From a virus: a DNA stretch of 22,950 nucleotides. The stretch spans positions 1-22,950 of IMG/VR virus record IMGVR_UViG_3300037862_000031; one strand, 5' to 3'. This document shows, piece by piece, positions 5,959 to 15,900 of the stretch. The first letter of the stretch is position 1, and each line of letters begins with the position of its first letter. Under the pieces are notes generated by a model. It worked only from the letters and a program-made list of their open reading frames with translations, did not search any database and was not told where the DNA came from. Both the position numbers and the translations under genes were made by a program.

Positions 5959-7941
5959 CTCAACCACTGACGGAGCCACGCCACCGAGAGTGTCGCGGAG
6001 AGCAGCAGCAGAACCGTTGACATTGATAGTCGACGTGATTGACAGCGACTCAATACCGACGAATGCAAGACCCTCGAAGGTCTCCACAAACATCTTGTAG
6101 TCGTTCGTACCAACCAGACCTGAATCACGAATGATACCCAGGTCCAGAGTTCCACCATCAAGGAACAAGAAGCTACCCTCAGCAAAGAGGAGCCACGTGA
6201 ACGTGTCAGGGAACTCAGCAAGTGCACCGGTAGCCTGAGCACCAAAAGCGTTCCCGTCGAGCGTAGCCGTCATGGTGACGTTGCTCGAAGCCAGGTAGCC
6301 ATTGATGTTGTTCTCAGTAACACCGAGCTGGTTGTCGCCAGGCATAGCAAGCGCCAGGTCAGCAGCCATTGCTTCATACACCCAAGCGGGCACAATCGAG
6401 CGAAGCTGGGTGCGAGGGTCAATGCGGTGGCGGCTACGGTATGCAGCAGCGGCACGCTTGACCTGGACCAGGAAGTCCCGAGCGAATCCAATAACTGAAG
6501 TCGTGGTGACAGCAGTCGACGCGGCGTTCATCTTGGCGAGCAGAGTAAGCTCAGCAAGACGCGCGTGCTGGATGAAGCCAAGCTCGTTGTGACGAGCAAC
6601 AAGCTCCGGGTATGCACGGGCGAGAAGGTTGCCATACTGAAGCTGCAGAGTCACAGCATCGAGAAGGGCTTCGCGCTCAACAGCACCTGCAACAACAAGC
6701 TCGTTCTTAACGAGACCCGGTGCAGCAGCAGTGATGTCATTGGCATTGGTCCACACGCCAGTTGCAGCGACATAGTCGGTCAGCACAGGCGGGGCAATGA
6801 AACGCATGCCACCACGGTCGGCCTGGAACTTAGGCAGGCTCTCCTTGACGGGACGAGCGTCAGTACCAAAACCGAAAATGTCATAGTTGACAGGCAGCGG
6901 CGTACGGTAGCCACCAGAAGCAACAAGCGCCTCGGGGCCGACAACAGCATCAATCTTGCGCGAGTTCATGTCACTGTCAGTGTTAAGAACTCGGCTTTCA
7001 GGATACTCGGTGGAGAACGATGCAACAATGTGCTGTTCCCCATCTCCACCGTTGACACGGCGAAGAGCGTGAAGTCGCTTCGAGAAAGCCTCGGCAACTT
7101 CGTGAGTGTTGGATAGGGTGCTGCCTGCGGTGTAACCAGGAATGTCAGCGCCAGCCGTAATTGCGACGGGAGCCTCGACTACTTTGGCTACAGGGCGACG
7201 GTCAGCGGGAGCCTCGAAAACTCCGTCTGCTGCGGCGGTCACTGGTGCCTCTTCCTGCGCCTCTGGCGCAATATTTGTTTCTTCGATGTTTGAGGCTTCT
7301 GCCTCGTCCGCTGTCTCAGTAGCAGCTTCTGCTGTTTCCTCAACTTCGGAGAATGTTTCCGCAGACTCGACAGATGCTTCGTCTTCGTCTTCAACGGTCA
7401 CAGGTGCGTCATCGGCAGGCTCGTCCATAGGGGCGGAAGCTTCCATTTCTTCAATGTAAGACTCCTTCCCTGCGCCGAACTCAGCAGAATCATCTGCAAC
7501 CTCAGAGACGGGTGCCTCTTCGACTGCAAACTCCTGCGAAACCTCAGCATCAACAACCTGCGGGGTTTCAACGGAGAACTCTGCTTTTTCTTCTTCCTCT
7601 TCAGCAGGAACCTCGGCTTCGGTGTCCTCCGACATCTCCTTCTCAGAGTCGTCTTCAGTCACCTCTTCCATAGGCTCATCCATGTCCTCAGCACCGTACA
7701 CTCGTGATGCTGCCTCTGCTGCACGTGCAGAAAGCTCTTCAGCTTCTGCCGCACGGCGTGAGACCTCACCGCGAACGGTGTCTAGCATGTCAGCTAGCTG
7801 AGTCATAGACTCTACTGTCGTGGAAGTGGGGGCTTCGCCCTCAACCGATTCAAATTCGCTGACAATGCTATTCTGAAGCTCCGTGACTTGTTCGTCATTA
7901 AGATCAGAAAGCTGGTCAAGTTGCGACTTGATGGTATCCAC
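5953..7941 (-). CDS. Major capsid protein with fused acidic scaffold-like N-terminus
   Basis: From the GTG at 7941 this is 662 aa. The start is set by a near-perfect GGAGGAGG four bases upstream; a longer frame from 8010 lacks such a site and crosses a hairpin. Residues 1-80 are helical/coiled-coil (VDTIKSQLDQLSDLNDEQ, VRGEVSRRAAEAEELSARAA). Residues about 85-240 are strongly Glu/Asp/Ala-rich and probably disordered. The HK97-type capsid part begins near 250 and includes GYRTPLPVNYDIFGFGT, RFIAPPVLTDYVAATGVW (about 380-397), the long helix region LARAYPELVARHNELGF (440-456), VPAWVYEAMAADLALAMPG (517-535) and a C-terminal beta part. The N-terminus probably serves as an internal scaffold (delta domain) removed by the protease encoded just upstream. 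Confidence 0.85.
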   Translation of the reverse strand: MDTIKSQLDQLSDLNDEQVTELQNSIVSEFESVEGEAPTSTTVESMTQLADMLDTVRGEVSRRAAEAEELSARAAEAASRVYGAEDMDEPMEEVTEDDSEKEMSEDTEAEVPAEEEEEKAEFSVETPQVVDAEVSQEFAVEEAPVSEVADDSAEFGAGKESYIEEMEASAPMDEPADDAPVTVEDEDEASVESAETFSEVEETAEAATETADEAEASNIEETNIAPEAQEEAPVTAAADGVFEAPADRRPVAKVVEAPVAITAGADIPGYTAGSTLSNTHEVAEAFSKRLHALRRVNGGDGEQHIVASFSTEYPESRVLNTDSDMNSRKIDAVVGPEALVASGGYRTPLPVNYDIFGFGTDARPVKESLPKFQADRGGMRFIAPPVLTDYVAATGVWTNANDITAAAPGLVKNELVVAGAVEREALLDAVTLQLQYGNLLARAYPELVARHNELGFIQHARLAELTLLAKMNAASTAVTTTSVIGFARDFLVQVKRAAAAYRSRHRIDPRTQLRSIVPAWVYEAMAADLALAMPGDNQLGVTENNINGYLASSNVTMTATLDGNAFGAQATGALAEFPDTFTWLLFAEGSFLFLDGGTLDLGIIRDSGLVGTNDYKMFVETFEGLAFVGIESLSITSTINVNGSAAALRDTLGGVAPSVVEY

Positions 7942-7945
7942 TGTA

Positions 7946-7953
7946 CCTCCTCC
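7946..7953 (-). promoter_or_regulatory. Strong ribosome binding site defining capsid GTG start
   Basis: The minus strand reads GGAGGAGG, then TACA, then GTG. This is the best Shine-Dalgarno match among the starts examined. It fixes the capsid start at 7941 and not at the upstream in-frame ATG at 8010. Confidence 0.8.
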
Positions 7954-7966
7954 GGGCCAGTTAGTT

Positions 7967-7985
7967 CGACTGAACGATTCAGTCG
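7967..7985 (-). promoter_or_regulatory. Hairpin in capsid gene leader
   Basis: A perfect 8-bp inverted repeat (CGACTGAA / TTCAGTCG) with a 3-base loop lies about 25 bases upstream of the capsid GTG. No T-run follows, so it is not a terminator. It could be an mRNA-stabilising or processing structure, or a protein-binding palindrome. Confidence 0.5.
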
Positions 7986-8068
7986 TTCGTGATTGGGGAA
8001 TCTGAGGCAAGGGACTTACACGAAGAAATTCGTACAGGCACTCGACCCATTAACTATTATTGCATAAA

Positions 8069-8090
8069 TGTTACGTTAGGAGCCGTAACA
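8069..8090 (-). promoter_or_regulatory. Small hairpin over the protease gene stop
   Basis: Minus strand TGTTACG and CGTAACA form a 7-bp stem with an 8-base loop, containing the TAA stop of the protease gene. It is followed by TTTAT, so a weak attenuator between protease and capsid genes is possible. The T-run is too short to call a terminator. Confidence 0.3.
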
Positions 8091-11000
8091 ATTTGTTTAA
8101 TTCTGCAGAAACTTCTGCCTGATTAAACATATCTCCGCCAGACATAAAACTACGCAACTTCTGAGTAGCTTCACGCGACTCATCCGTACCAATTTTATCT
8201 TCTACACGTTCGATAAACTCTTGAGTCAATTCCTGCAAACGAGGAGGCAAATCGCTAAACTTAACTTTCTGCGCCTGATTGCTAAACGGCAAAGGCAAGT
8301 TCGCAATTGTTCGACCCAAATCTGTCGTCGCACTGCGAACGTTTACAATTGAATCAGCATTAAGCGCGCCGTCATCCAAACTATCAATCGTGCTAATTAG
8401 TTTGTTTGCAGACTCTGTCGCCTGCTCATAGTCGCCCGAGTTGCCGAGAAGCTTTTCGGTCTCCGCAATCTGATTAATAGCATCCTGGTTACCGGAAACA
8501 CCTAGGTTTTTCTTCAAACGAGCAAGAATGTCGCGGAAACGCCCCTGTGAATCACGAGGTTGCGTATCCGGCGTAAAGCGCCCCTCTTCCGGCTCATCAG
8601 CAGTCTCAACTTCAGTTTCAACGTCAGATTCAACAGCAGGAGTCGGCGTAGTATCCGCAATCTCCTCCGCCATTTTACGAAGTCGCTCCTCTTCCGTCTC
8701 CGCACCAGCAGCAACCCGAGCACGCAAAGACGCAACCGTAGCAACAAGCTCCGCACGCTTCGCAGGCGTAGTATACGCACCATTAGAAAGTGATGCAAAC
8801 CGTTCCACAAGGCTCTCAGCCTTAGCAGAAAGAAGCGCATCACGAGCAGCACGAGCCGGAGCCATACGAGCCCTCAAAGACGTAGCCTGAGCCGCAAGTT
8901 CACTGTTCGTAAAGTGTTCCAACATTTCCAAACGACCCGAAAGTTCCTTCAACGGATCGCTCTTCAACTTCGCCAACGTCGCCGCACCAGCAGCAACCAA
9001 CGCCATAACCTGACCAGAAGCAACACGAGCACGCGCAACCGGGAACCCAGGAACATTTACCTGACAAACCGCAACAAGCTCCAACGAATTGTTAATCGGA
9101 CGCCAATCGCCCGACGGAGCAGAAGCACGCAACACGCGAATCTGCTCAGGAGTCGTACCAGGACGCAACGCCCCAGCAACCCAAATACCAAAATCATCCT
9201 CGCCAGCATGCACATCAGCAATAGCACTAGCAGTATTATCGTAATGCTGAGCAGCCTGCGCGGCACTCGCCATAATATCCGCATGCCCGCCAGCCAACGT
9301 AAGCTGGCCTACAGCAATATCGCCGCCCTCTTCAGTGCGAAGAACTCCAGTATTGAAGTACTTATAACCGCTACGAGAACGAGGAGGCCGCGTACCAAAA
9401 GACATACCAATGTGGTCCATGTCCCACGCCGCAATGTGGCCATAAACTTGACCCTCATCCGTAATAGTCAAAGGAGTCGGACCAGACAGCGGCGGCTGTG
9501 CAAACCACGCCTTAGACGGCGTTACAGGAATAGAACTGGCAACATAACCGCACGCGACAAGAGCCATCGCATCAAGCGGGTCCAACTCATCCATGTAAAT
9601 TCCATCCGGAATCATACTGTCCTCCTCGAAAGTTTCGGGCTCATCAATAAAAATTAGGCATTCTTGGAAAGAAGGCTTTGATACAATTGTAACCGCCATA
9701 ATGCGAGCCTTATTGATGACAATTTTTTCTTTCTTAATGGTCTTACCATCATCGTCAGACTCGTCATCAAACTCAATAGGTACAGACTCAGCTTCAAAAC
9801 GGTCCATATCTGCAGAAACACCACGCAGGAAACCATTACGAACAAGACGCTCAGCCTCAGTGCCAAACACACCAGTATCAAACACTCCAACAGCATTACC
9901 CATGCCGTCTTCAGTGCGTTCCATAAAGTCAATACGGCCCACAACAACTGATCCGTTGTGTCCGTCAGCCGTCCTAAGCTGCCACAAAAGCGGAAGCGGC
10001 AACTCGCGCAACAGCAAGACACCCTTCTCAATCATGCGACCATCGCCGGACTCTACACCCTCAGGGATGACAACTGGAATGCGGAACCGCGCACCATGCT
10101 CCGGAGCACCCGCAGCCGCAACAACACCAAACATACGCTCGCGCGCTTCAGCAGCCGCCGCACGCAAACCCGCCTGCGAAATCATCTGATCGGTAGAAAG
10201 CAAAAGGTCAGAACTAAACACGTTAGCCCCGCCACGGCGACCAAAGATTTGACGTTGACGAGCATCACCTGTCCACTGTCCCGTAATTTCCTTATGCCGA
10301 AGAGCACAGTAGCCCTTAGCCCGCGTACCCATGTACTTAGACAAGTATCGAACGCAACGCGTCCAATCGCCGCCCGTACCCCAACGGATTTTTCCAGCAC
10401 CCGCACCATACAACCAATAACGGCGCAGCCTTTCAGCGCCACCACGATTACGATCCGCGCCGCCAGCAGCCGTCAAAGGGTTACCCCACAAAACAACAAG
10501 CTCATGATCTATCGGCTGAACAGAAGCAGTAATAACGTTGTCCACCTGAGCCAAAACATCATTCAACGTTTCCGAATCCAACGGAACAACCGGAGGTGGT
10601 GTGGCAGAGTTTAAATTGTTGAGAACCTGTGCATCCCTAATCCACTTACCGTCCCGACGAACATACGTCATCGGAGCATTCGACTGCGTAGACGCAGGAA
10701 CCAAAGCAATAAGCTCCAAAACAGCGCGAGGATCGTCAGAATCAATCTCCGCCATATAAATAGGCTGAACATCAGAAGTAGTCGGCGTAACCGTCTTCTC
10801 CTTCTGCCCCGACGACGTAATCGGGTTGTACCACATACGATTAGGGTACGACGAACTGTCCGTACGGTTTAACCAGTCCTTAAGCAAAGGATGGTCATAC
10901 GCATCCACCGTAAGCTTCTTACCAGCAACCCGCTCAGCCTCAGCGCCGCCCCGCCCCTTATTAAGACTGTTGCGGCCCTGAACAGAGACAGGAGCCGAAG

Positions 11001-12393
11001 ACCCCGCCGGAATGAACTGATCTCGCTGAGACTTAACCCAAGCAGGCCAATCATTAATAACAGAATGCAAATCGTCTCGCGTCATCGCAGGCAACGTGCC
11101 CGGGATCTGAGCAACACTACGACCAATAGGCGTACGAGGCTCACCCAAAATACCAGTCAAGTCAACGCGAGGCACCTCAATAGGCGAACCAACCGGAATA
11201 GCAGAAGCAGCAGGAGCCGCCTTCGTCGTGTTGCCCGGAACCTTAACCGTTCGGCCACTCTCCAACGTAACCTCAACACTGAGATCACTCGGAGTAACAC
11301 GCGTAATCGTACCAATAGCGGCAGGATTGTCACCAACCATCACACGCGTACCCGACTTAGCAAACTTCCCCGAGCCGTCACGAACCTGCTTAGAAGCATT
11401 CTCCGAACGCTCCTCCTCAGAATAAATACCATCCCCAGGCGTACCACCAGCAGCAACAAGAACCTCTTGCAACAACTCGTCCTGCTCAGCCTGAATATAC
11501 AACAAAGCCTCATCAGTGTTGAGGTCTTCAATGCTGACAACATCAAAAGGGTTCACAGAAAGCTTTGCAGAAATCTGAACAGCAGAATCAGGATCGACAG
11601 GCACATGCGTCACATCGACAAGCTCATCGTCAAGCTCATCATCGTACGTCCAAATGTCTGCATCCTCCACAGACATATCATCCCAACCAGACCCGTCCCA
11701 CACATAAACCCGATTGTCAAAATCAATTTTATACAAACGGTCAATGCCGCCGCCCTCTAAACGAACGCGAGCAATAAACTCCGGACCATAAAAAGGCTCA
11801 TCGGTGTCAAGCGCCGCATCAGTTACTGCAGACGCAGTAGTTGCAACTTTCTTATTCTCACGTTCAACAATCGCACTCGCCCAACGCTGAGCGGCATCCC
11901 CGCCCCAAAGAGCCCAAGCAATACGACCATTCGACGGAAACCCCTCATCACCAGGAGTATAACCAGAAGCCTGCTTATCCACCTCATGACGCGGAAAATA
12001 CTTAGCAATATGGCGAACCTTGTCAAGACTAATCTGACCGCCCTTTGCCAGCTTTCGAGCACTGCCCAACCCTACAGGCGTTCCACCACGCTTAAACTCT
12101 TTGCGCCATGCCAAAGCTTTCTTAGCCTCAACCTGCGCCCCACGAGGAATCGTATACATTCGCCGTTCAGTGTCCTGAACAAACTCAACCTTACGCTCCA
12201 AAGCACCCAAAGACTCAGAAGCTAAACTAGCATCCAACTCAGTAAAAACACCCTCACTCCAACCACCGCTAGCAGTCAAAGCAGCAATATCACCAGAACG
12301 CACAACAACCCCTAAAGAGTTGTCGATAACAACGCCCTGTGTTTCGCCCGTAAACAGTAACAAGTCACCGTTTTGGCCGACAAATTCTGACAT
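8071..12393 (-). CDS. Giant capsid maturation protease (S78-like) with multiple flanking domains
   Basis: A 1440-aa protein, far longer than a stand-alone prohead protease. The protease fold is at about 770-920: FRIPVVIPEGV, then TADGHNGSVVVGRID (His812), GVFDTGVFGTEAERLV and GFLRGVSADMD (Ser860), matching the His and Ser of the herpes/HK97 S78 class. Upstream modules are NGRIAWALWGGDAAQRWA (about 155-172), RDGSGKFAKSG with an SH3-like strand set (338-386), a GEGAAKIRW-type unit (YGAGAGKIRWGTGGDWTRC, 662-680) and YCALRHKEITGQWTGD (695-710). A conserved downstream module (about 935-1125) includes YGHIAAWDMDHIGM, GEDDFGIWVAGALRP and VNVPGFPVAR. Residues 1140-1440 are helical and acidic. It probably cleaves the scaffold part of the adjacent capsid protein. 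ATG 12393 follows the previous stop by one base. Confidence 0.85.
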   Translation of the reverse strand: MSEFVGQNGDLLLFTGETQGVVIDNSLGVVVRSGDIAALTASGGWSEGVFTELDASLASESLGALERKVEFVQDTERRMYTIPRGAQVEAKKALAWRKEFKRGGTPVGLGSARKLAKGGQISLDKVRHIAKYFPRHEVDKQASGYTPGDEGFPSNGRIAWALWGGDAAQRWASAIVERENKKVATTASAVTDAALDTDEPFYGPEFIARVRLEGGGIDRLYKIDFDNRVYVWDGSGWDDMSVEDADIWTYDDELDDELVDVTHVPVDPDSAVQISAKLSVNPFDVVSIEDLNTDEALLYIQAEQDELLQEVLVAAGGTPGDGIYSEEERSENASKQVRDGSGKFAKSGTRVMVGDNPAAIGTITRVTPSDLSVEVTLESGRTVKVPGNTTKAAPAASAIPVGSPIEVPRVDLTGILGEPRTPIGRSVAQIPGTLPAMTRDDLHSVINDWPAWVKSQRDQFIPAGSSAPVSVQGRNSLNKGRGGAEAERVAGKKLTVDAYDHPLLKDWLNRTDSSSYPNRMWYNPITSSGQKEKTVTPTTSDVQPIYMAEIDSDDPRAVLELIALVPASTQSNAPMTYVRRDGKWIRDAQVLNNLNSATPPPVVPLDSETLNDVLAQVDNVITASVQPIDHELVVLWGNPLTAAGGADRNRGGAERLRRYWLYGAGAGKIRWGTGGDWTRCVRYLSKYMGTRAKGYCALRHKEITGQWTGDARQRQIFGRRGGANVFSSDLLLSTDQMISQAGLRAAAAEARERMFGVVAAAGAPEHGARFRIPVVIPEGVESGDGRMIEKGVLLLRELPLPLLWQLRTADGHNGSVVVGRIDFMERTEDGMGNAVGVFDTGVFGTEAERLVRNGFLRGVSADMDRFEAESVPIEFDDESDDDGKTIKKEKIVINKARIMAVTIVSKPSFQECLIFIDEPETFEEDSMIPDGIYMDELDPLDAMALVACGYVASSIPVTPSKAWFAQPPLSGPTPLTITDEGQVYGHIAAWDMDHIGMSFGTRPPRSRSGYKYFNTGVLRTEEGGDIAVGQLTLAGGHADIMASAAQAAQHYDNTASAIADVHAGEDDFGIWVAGALRPGTTPEQIRVLRASAPSGDWRPINNSLELVAVCQVNVPGFPVARARVASGQVMALVAAGAATLAKLKSDPLKELSGRLEMLEHFTNSELAAQATSLRARMAPARAARDALLSAKAESLVERFASLSNGAYTTPAKRAELVATVASLRARVAAGAETEEERLRKMAEEIADTTPTPAVESDVETEVETADEPEEGRFTPDTQPRDSQGRFRDILARLKKNLGVSGNQDAINQIAETEKLLGNSGDYEQATESANKLISTIDSLDDGALNADSIVNVRSATTDLGRTIANLPLPFSNQAQKVKFSDLPPRLQELTQEFIERVEDKIGTDESREATQKLRSFMSGGDMFNQAEVSAELNKLLRLLT

Positions 12394-12394
12394 A

Positions 12395-12973
12395 TTAACT
12401 CTCAGGGCTCTCTAGTTCGTACTCGCCAATGTCCTCAATAGACACGTAGTTGTTGTCATACAATTCAATAAAATCTTCAGCCGTAGCAGGATCAATTTCG
12501 ATAGACGACAAACCGTCAAGATCCTCAGAAGCAGACGAAAGCGACATCCACTCACCACTGACACGCAGGTACGAGCCCGCCCCGGCGTTCCGATAAACAA
12601 GAGCCGCAATAAAAGGCGAACCGTCAACCACATATGCGATCAGAGTTTCGTTCTCCACGAAAGTTCCTTTCTTGTTTTTAGTCAAACCTTCAAGAACTGA
12701 AATAGGGAGAAGGATAGAGTATTTGGACAGATGAAAACCATCCTCCTCACGAAAAGACCTGAGCTTATAGAGGACATTATCTGAACTAAATATAATTCTA
12801 CCAGGAAGGTCAACCTTTGATCCCCTGTCAATAGTAAAAACTTGAACAGAATCGTCCCCCATAGTGAGATTCAAAACCTTAGAACGAGTAACCGAATATT
12901 CAACCACAACATCTGCAAGTCCCGGCTCCGCGTCAGACATCAACACTGCCGGAGTAGCTACATCAATTATCAC
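12395..12973 (-). CDS. Unknown 192-aa structural-operon protein
   Basis: It starts at GTG 12973, overlapping the stop of the giant upstream gene by 4 bases (GTGA), so translation is coupled. The N-terminal two thirds look beta-rich (ADVVVEYSVTRSKVLNLTM, SVQVFTIDRGSKVDLPGRI). The C-terminal part has SYLRVSGEWMSLS (about 134-146), then IEIDPATAEDFIELYDNN (158-175) and an acidic end (IEDIGEYELESPES). The C-terminal pattern YxRxxGxW...LD..T..D resembles a stretch of the neighbouring protease protein (residues about 576-619). No family recognised. Placement between the two giant head proteins suggests a partner or a detached domain of one of them. Confidence 0.75.
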   Translation of the reverse strand: MIIDVATPAVLMSDAEPGLADVVVEYSVTRSKVLNLTMGDDSVQVFTIDRGSKVDLPGRIIFSSDNVLYKLRSFREEDGFHLSKYSILLPISVLEGLTKNKKGTFVENETLIAYVVDGSPFIAALVYRNAGAGSYLRVSGEWMSLSSASEDLDGLSSIEIDPATAEDFIELYDNNYVSIEDIGEYELESPES

Positions 12974-15900
12974 AAGTACCGCCCAATCATACTTTCCATA
13001 TTCCGCATAATACCTCTATACCAATCACTACGGTTCATCGCAGCAAACGTGTCCTCCAAAGCAGCAAGACGCTGACGCACGCCAATAAGTTCAGCCTCCG
13101 TATACAAAGCCTTATCCTTGACAAGATTCCCTCTAACCATTGGGAATGCTATCTTACCAAACGGGCTAAGAGAGACTATGCCCATACCTGCGTTGTTCGC
13201 CAAACCGTTATCAATAGCTACAGGCTGACCGTCTTCTTTGATCATCCAGTTACCACGATGCCTATCACCATTACCTGCAAGCAAATCAAACAAGCCAATT
13301 GCACGAACATTCTTAGAAAAGCCGCTGGAAACCAACTCATCGAGCAACTCTGCGTCCTCTGCGCCCAGCATGCCGTTTGCCCGAATCCACTCTCGCGGTG
13401 CAACACCGTTGATGCGGTTCATCACAACAATAGACTCATCATCACGCAACCCAACAGTCAACCCCTCCATGCCCATAGCAGCCAACATTGCACCGCCCAA
13501 ATATTCAGCATCCCGCGTGTCCTTATCTGCGGCATACTTTACAAACACAGCACCAACCTCAGGGTCAGGGAACTCAGGATCAGAATAGTCAGCAGCAGGC
13601 TTTACAAACTGCACGCCACCGTTCTGTGCACCCCTGTTAATGTTGGCCTTCACGTCCCAACCTTCATTGAGAGCCGCCTCCAAAGCTTGAGCTTTTTCTG
13701 CATACCCCCCAAACCACTCAGCATCCGTCTCATCCGGATCAGGCTCATCAAAGTTCAAAGCATTAATTCTAGTAGGAGTCTCAAGTCCATACCAATCCGC
13801 AAAGTTGTCCTTAATTCTCTTCACGTTAAACACCGCAGGAGCCCGATCCAACCCAGATGCTTCCGTCTTAAAGTACGCTGTCACAGGCTCAAGAGTGTCA
13901 ACGTTTACACTAACAGTTTTAAGTTGACCGGGACGATCAGACCGACGACTGACCTCAATAACCTGAAAAGACCCACCAGCCGGAGAAGACACAATATCCC
14001 CAACGCGAACATTCTGAATCGACAGCGTCTTCAAAACTTGAAAACGATCCGCGATAGCTTTCACTCGAAGCTGCTGAGTTGTCAACGGACGCGCAATAGT
14101 AGTTCCCGGATCAACGCCAAGATTCTGCATAGCCGCAACAACATTTGCACGATCAGTATCCTTAGCCCCCAAAGCGCGAAGAATATCCTCCACCTGCATA
14201 GCCTCATCCGGAACCCACTCAGGAAGAGACAGCAAAGCACTAATCAATTCTTTAGCACGATCCGTATTCAACTCTTCAAGGACAGACTCCAAATCGGCAT
14301 CAGACAAAACCGAATTATCTGGACCTTTAGCCATAACCAAACGGCGAATAGCTTGCTTTTCCGTGTCCTCAGCAGCAAGCGGCTTAGCACGGAAAACATC
14401 AAACGTCATCGGAAACATTAAAGGCAGAACATACGTTTTAATCTTATAATCATCGAAATCATCAATAATCATTTCAAGTTCAAGGTTGCCGTCAACTATT
14501 GTCTTCTTAGTGATCTTGGCATAAACATCCAAATTACTATCATTCTGAACAACAGTCACATCACCAACAGCAACATCCGCCGCACGAACCTTAAAAGCAT
14601 CAGCGTTAGCAACTTCTGCCACAAAATCGAAACGCGTCTGCGGAACAAGACCCTGCGCCTCCGGAGCAACATCCGGACTCTCCAACAAACCGCTAGGAGC
14701 AACCTTACGAATCAAAGGCCTCTTAGGAGCGGCAGGCGCGCGAGGCTGAGGGGCCGGAGCGTTCGGGTCAGGCAAATTAAAGTCGCCAGCCTGAGCCACC
14801 AGACGCTGATTTTCCTGAATCTCTTCACGCTTAGCAAAGAACGCATCCAAAGGCTCGCCCGGAGCAGCAAGACGCAGATTCGAAGCAACAAAAGGCCGAC
14901 CACGACTCTCCGGCTTCGGATCATTCTTCAACCGGTTATACTCCGGAAAAACAGCCTCAACATAATCGGTGTACTTATACTCACCATTAGGCATCAAAAC
15001 CTGTTCGGTATCCTTCAAACGACGAACAAAGCCCTCAAACACTTGCCCATACGTAGGGCTATTGGTACGCCAATCCGTCCACTGAACCGTATCGCCAGGC
15101 TTCAACGACTCACCGCCGCCGTAAGAAATGTGAGTAGGCCCCCCATCCCCAGGCATAGCGCGAGCCGCCTCCAACTGACTATCAATCAGCCCACGCTTCG
15201 CCGCCCGAGCACCTACACCATCCGGAAAAGACTTCTTCAGAATGTCAATAACGTTGCGACCGTTACGTGCCTCTTTAGCCAAATGCTCAACCATATCCCG
15301 AACAGCATTACGCAACTCAGAAGCCGAAACAGCATTAGTAACCGCATCCGAGTCAGCGTCAGCCTGGAACTTAGCATCCTCGCCGCCCAAAGCTTCACGA
15401 TTCTTCATACGCGTAATAGCACGGTACGGGTCACGAGCAAACAGCCACTGAAGAGCCGAACCCATCTTACCCGTCAACGCTTTATAACTGTGCGCCTCGC
15501 CATAAACCTTTGCAGCAACAATAGAACCATCAGGCATAACAACACGACGGTACACAAAGAACCGCTCGTCAGGAGTACGACGCACAACAACATCAAACTT
15601 GCGGCCATTCACCTCGCGAGAAGCAATAACAATGTCACCATTAGCAAGACGACGGTTATTCGGGAAGTTAGCAAGAATGTCCTCAATAACAAGGTTCAAA
15701 TCCTCCTCATCCGCAGGAGCAAGCTTGCGCGCCTGCAGATCCTTATTACCCGGAAGCGCAGGAATGTCCGTGTTGCGCGGTTCCGTACGCTTATTTGGAC
15801 GTTGCGGCTGCAAACCCAACCAAGACATGAAATTATCAAACGCTTCCAACGCCATAGGCCGCTGCAAACGCTCTTCAATAACAGCAAAGTCTTCAGAATC

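Noticed and set aside
5953-8010. Capsid start at ATG 8010
   Set aside because: No ribosome site there, and the added 23 residues cross a hairpin; the GTG at 7941 has GGAGGAGG upstream.
13258-14421. Long forward-strand open frame of 387 codons
   Set aside because: Antisense shadow of the giant gene; rich in Arg/Asn/Thr/Ile with no domain pattern and no ribosome site.
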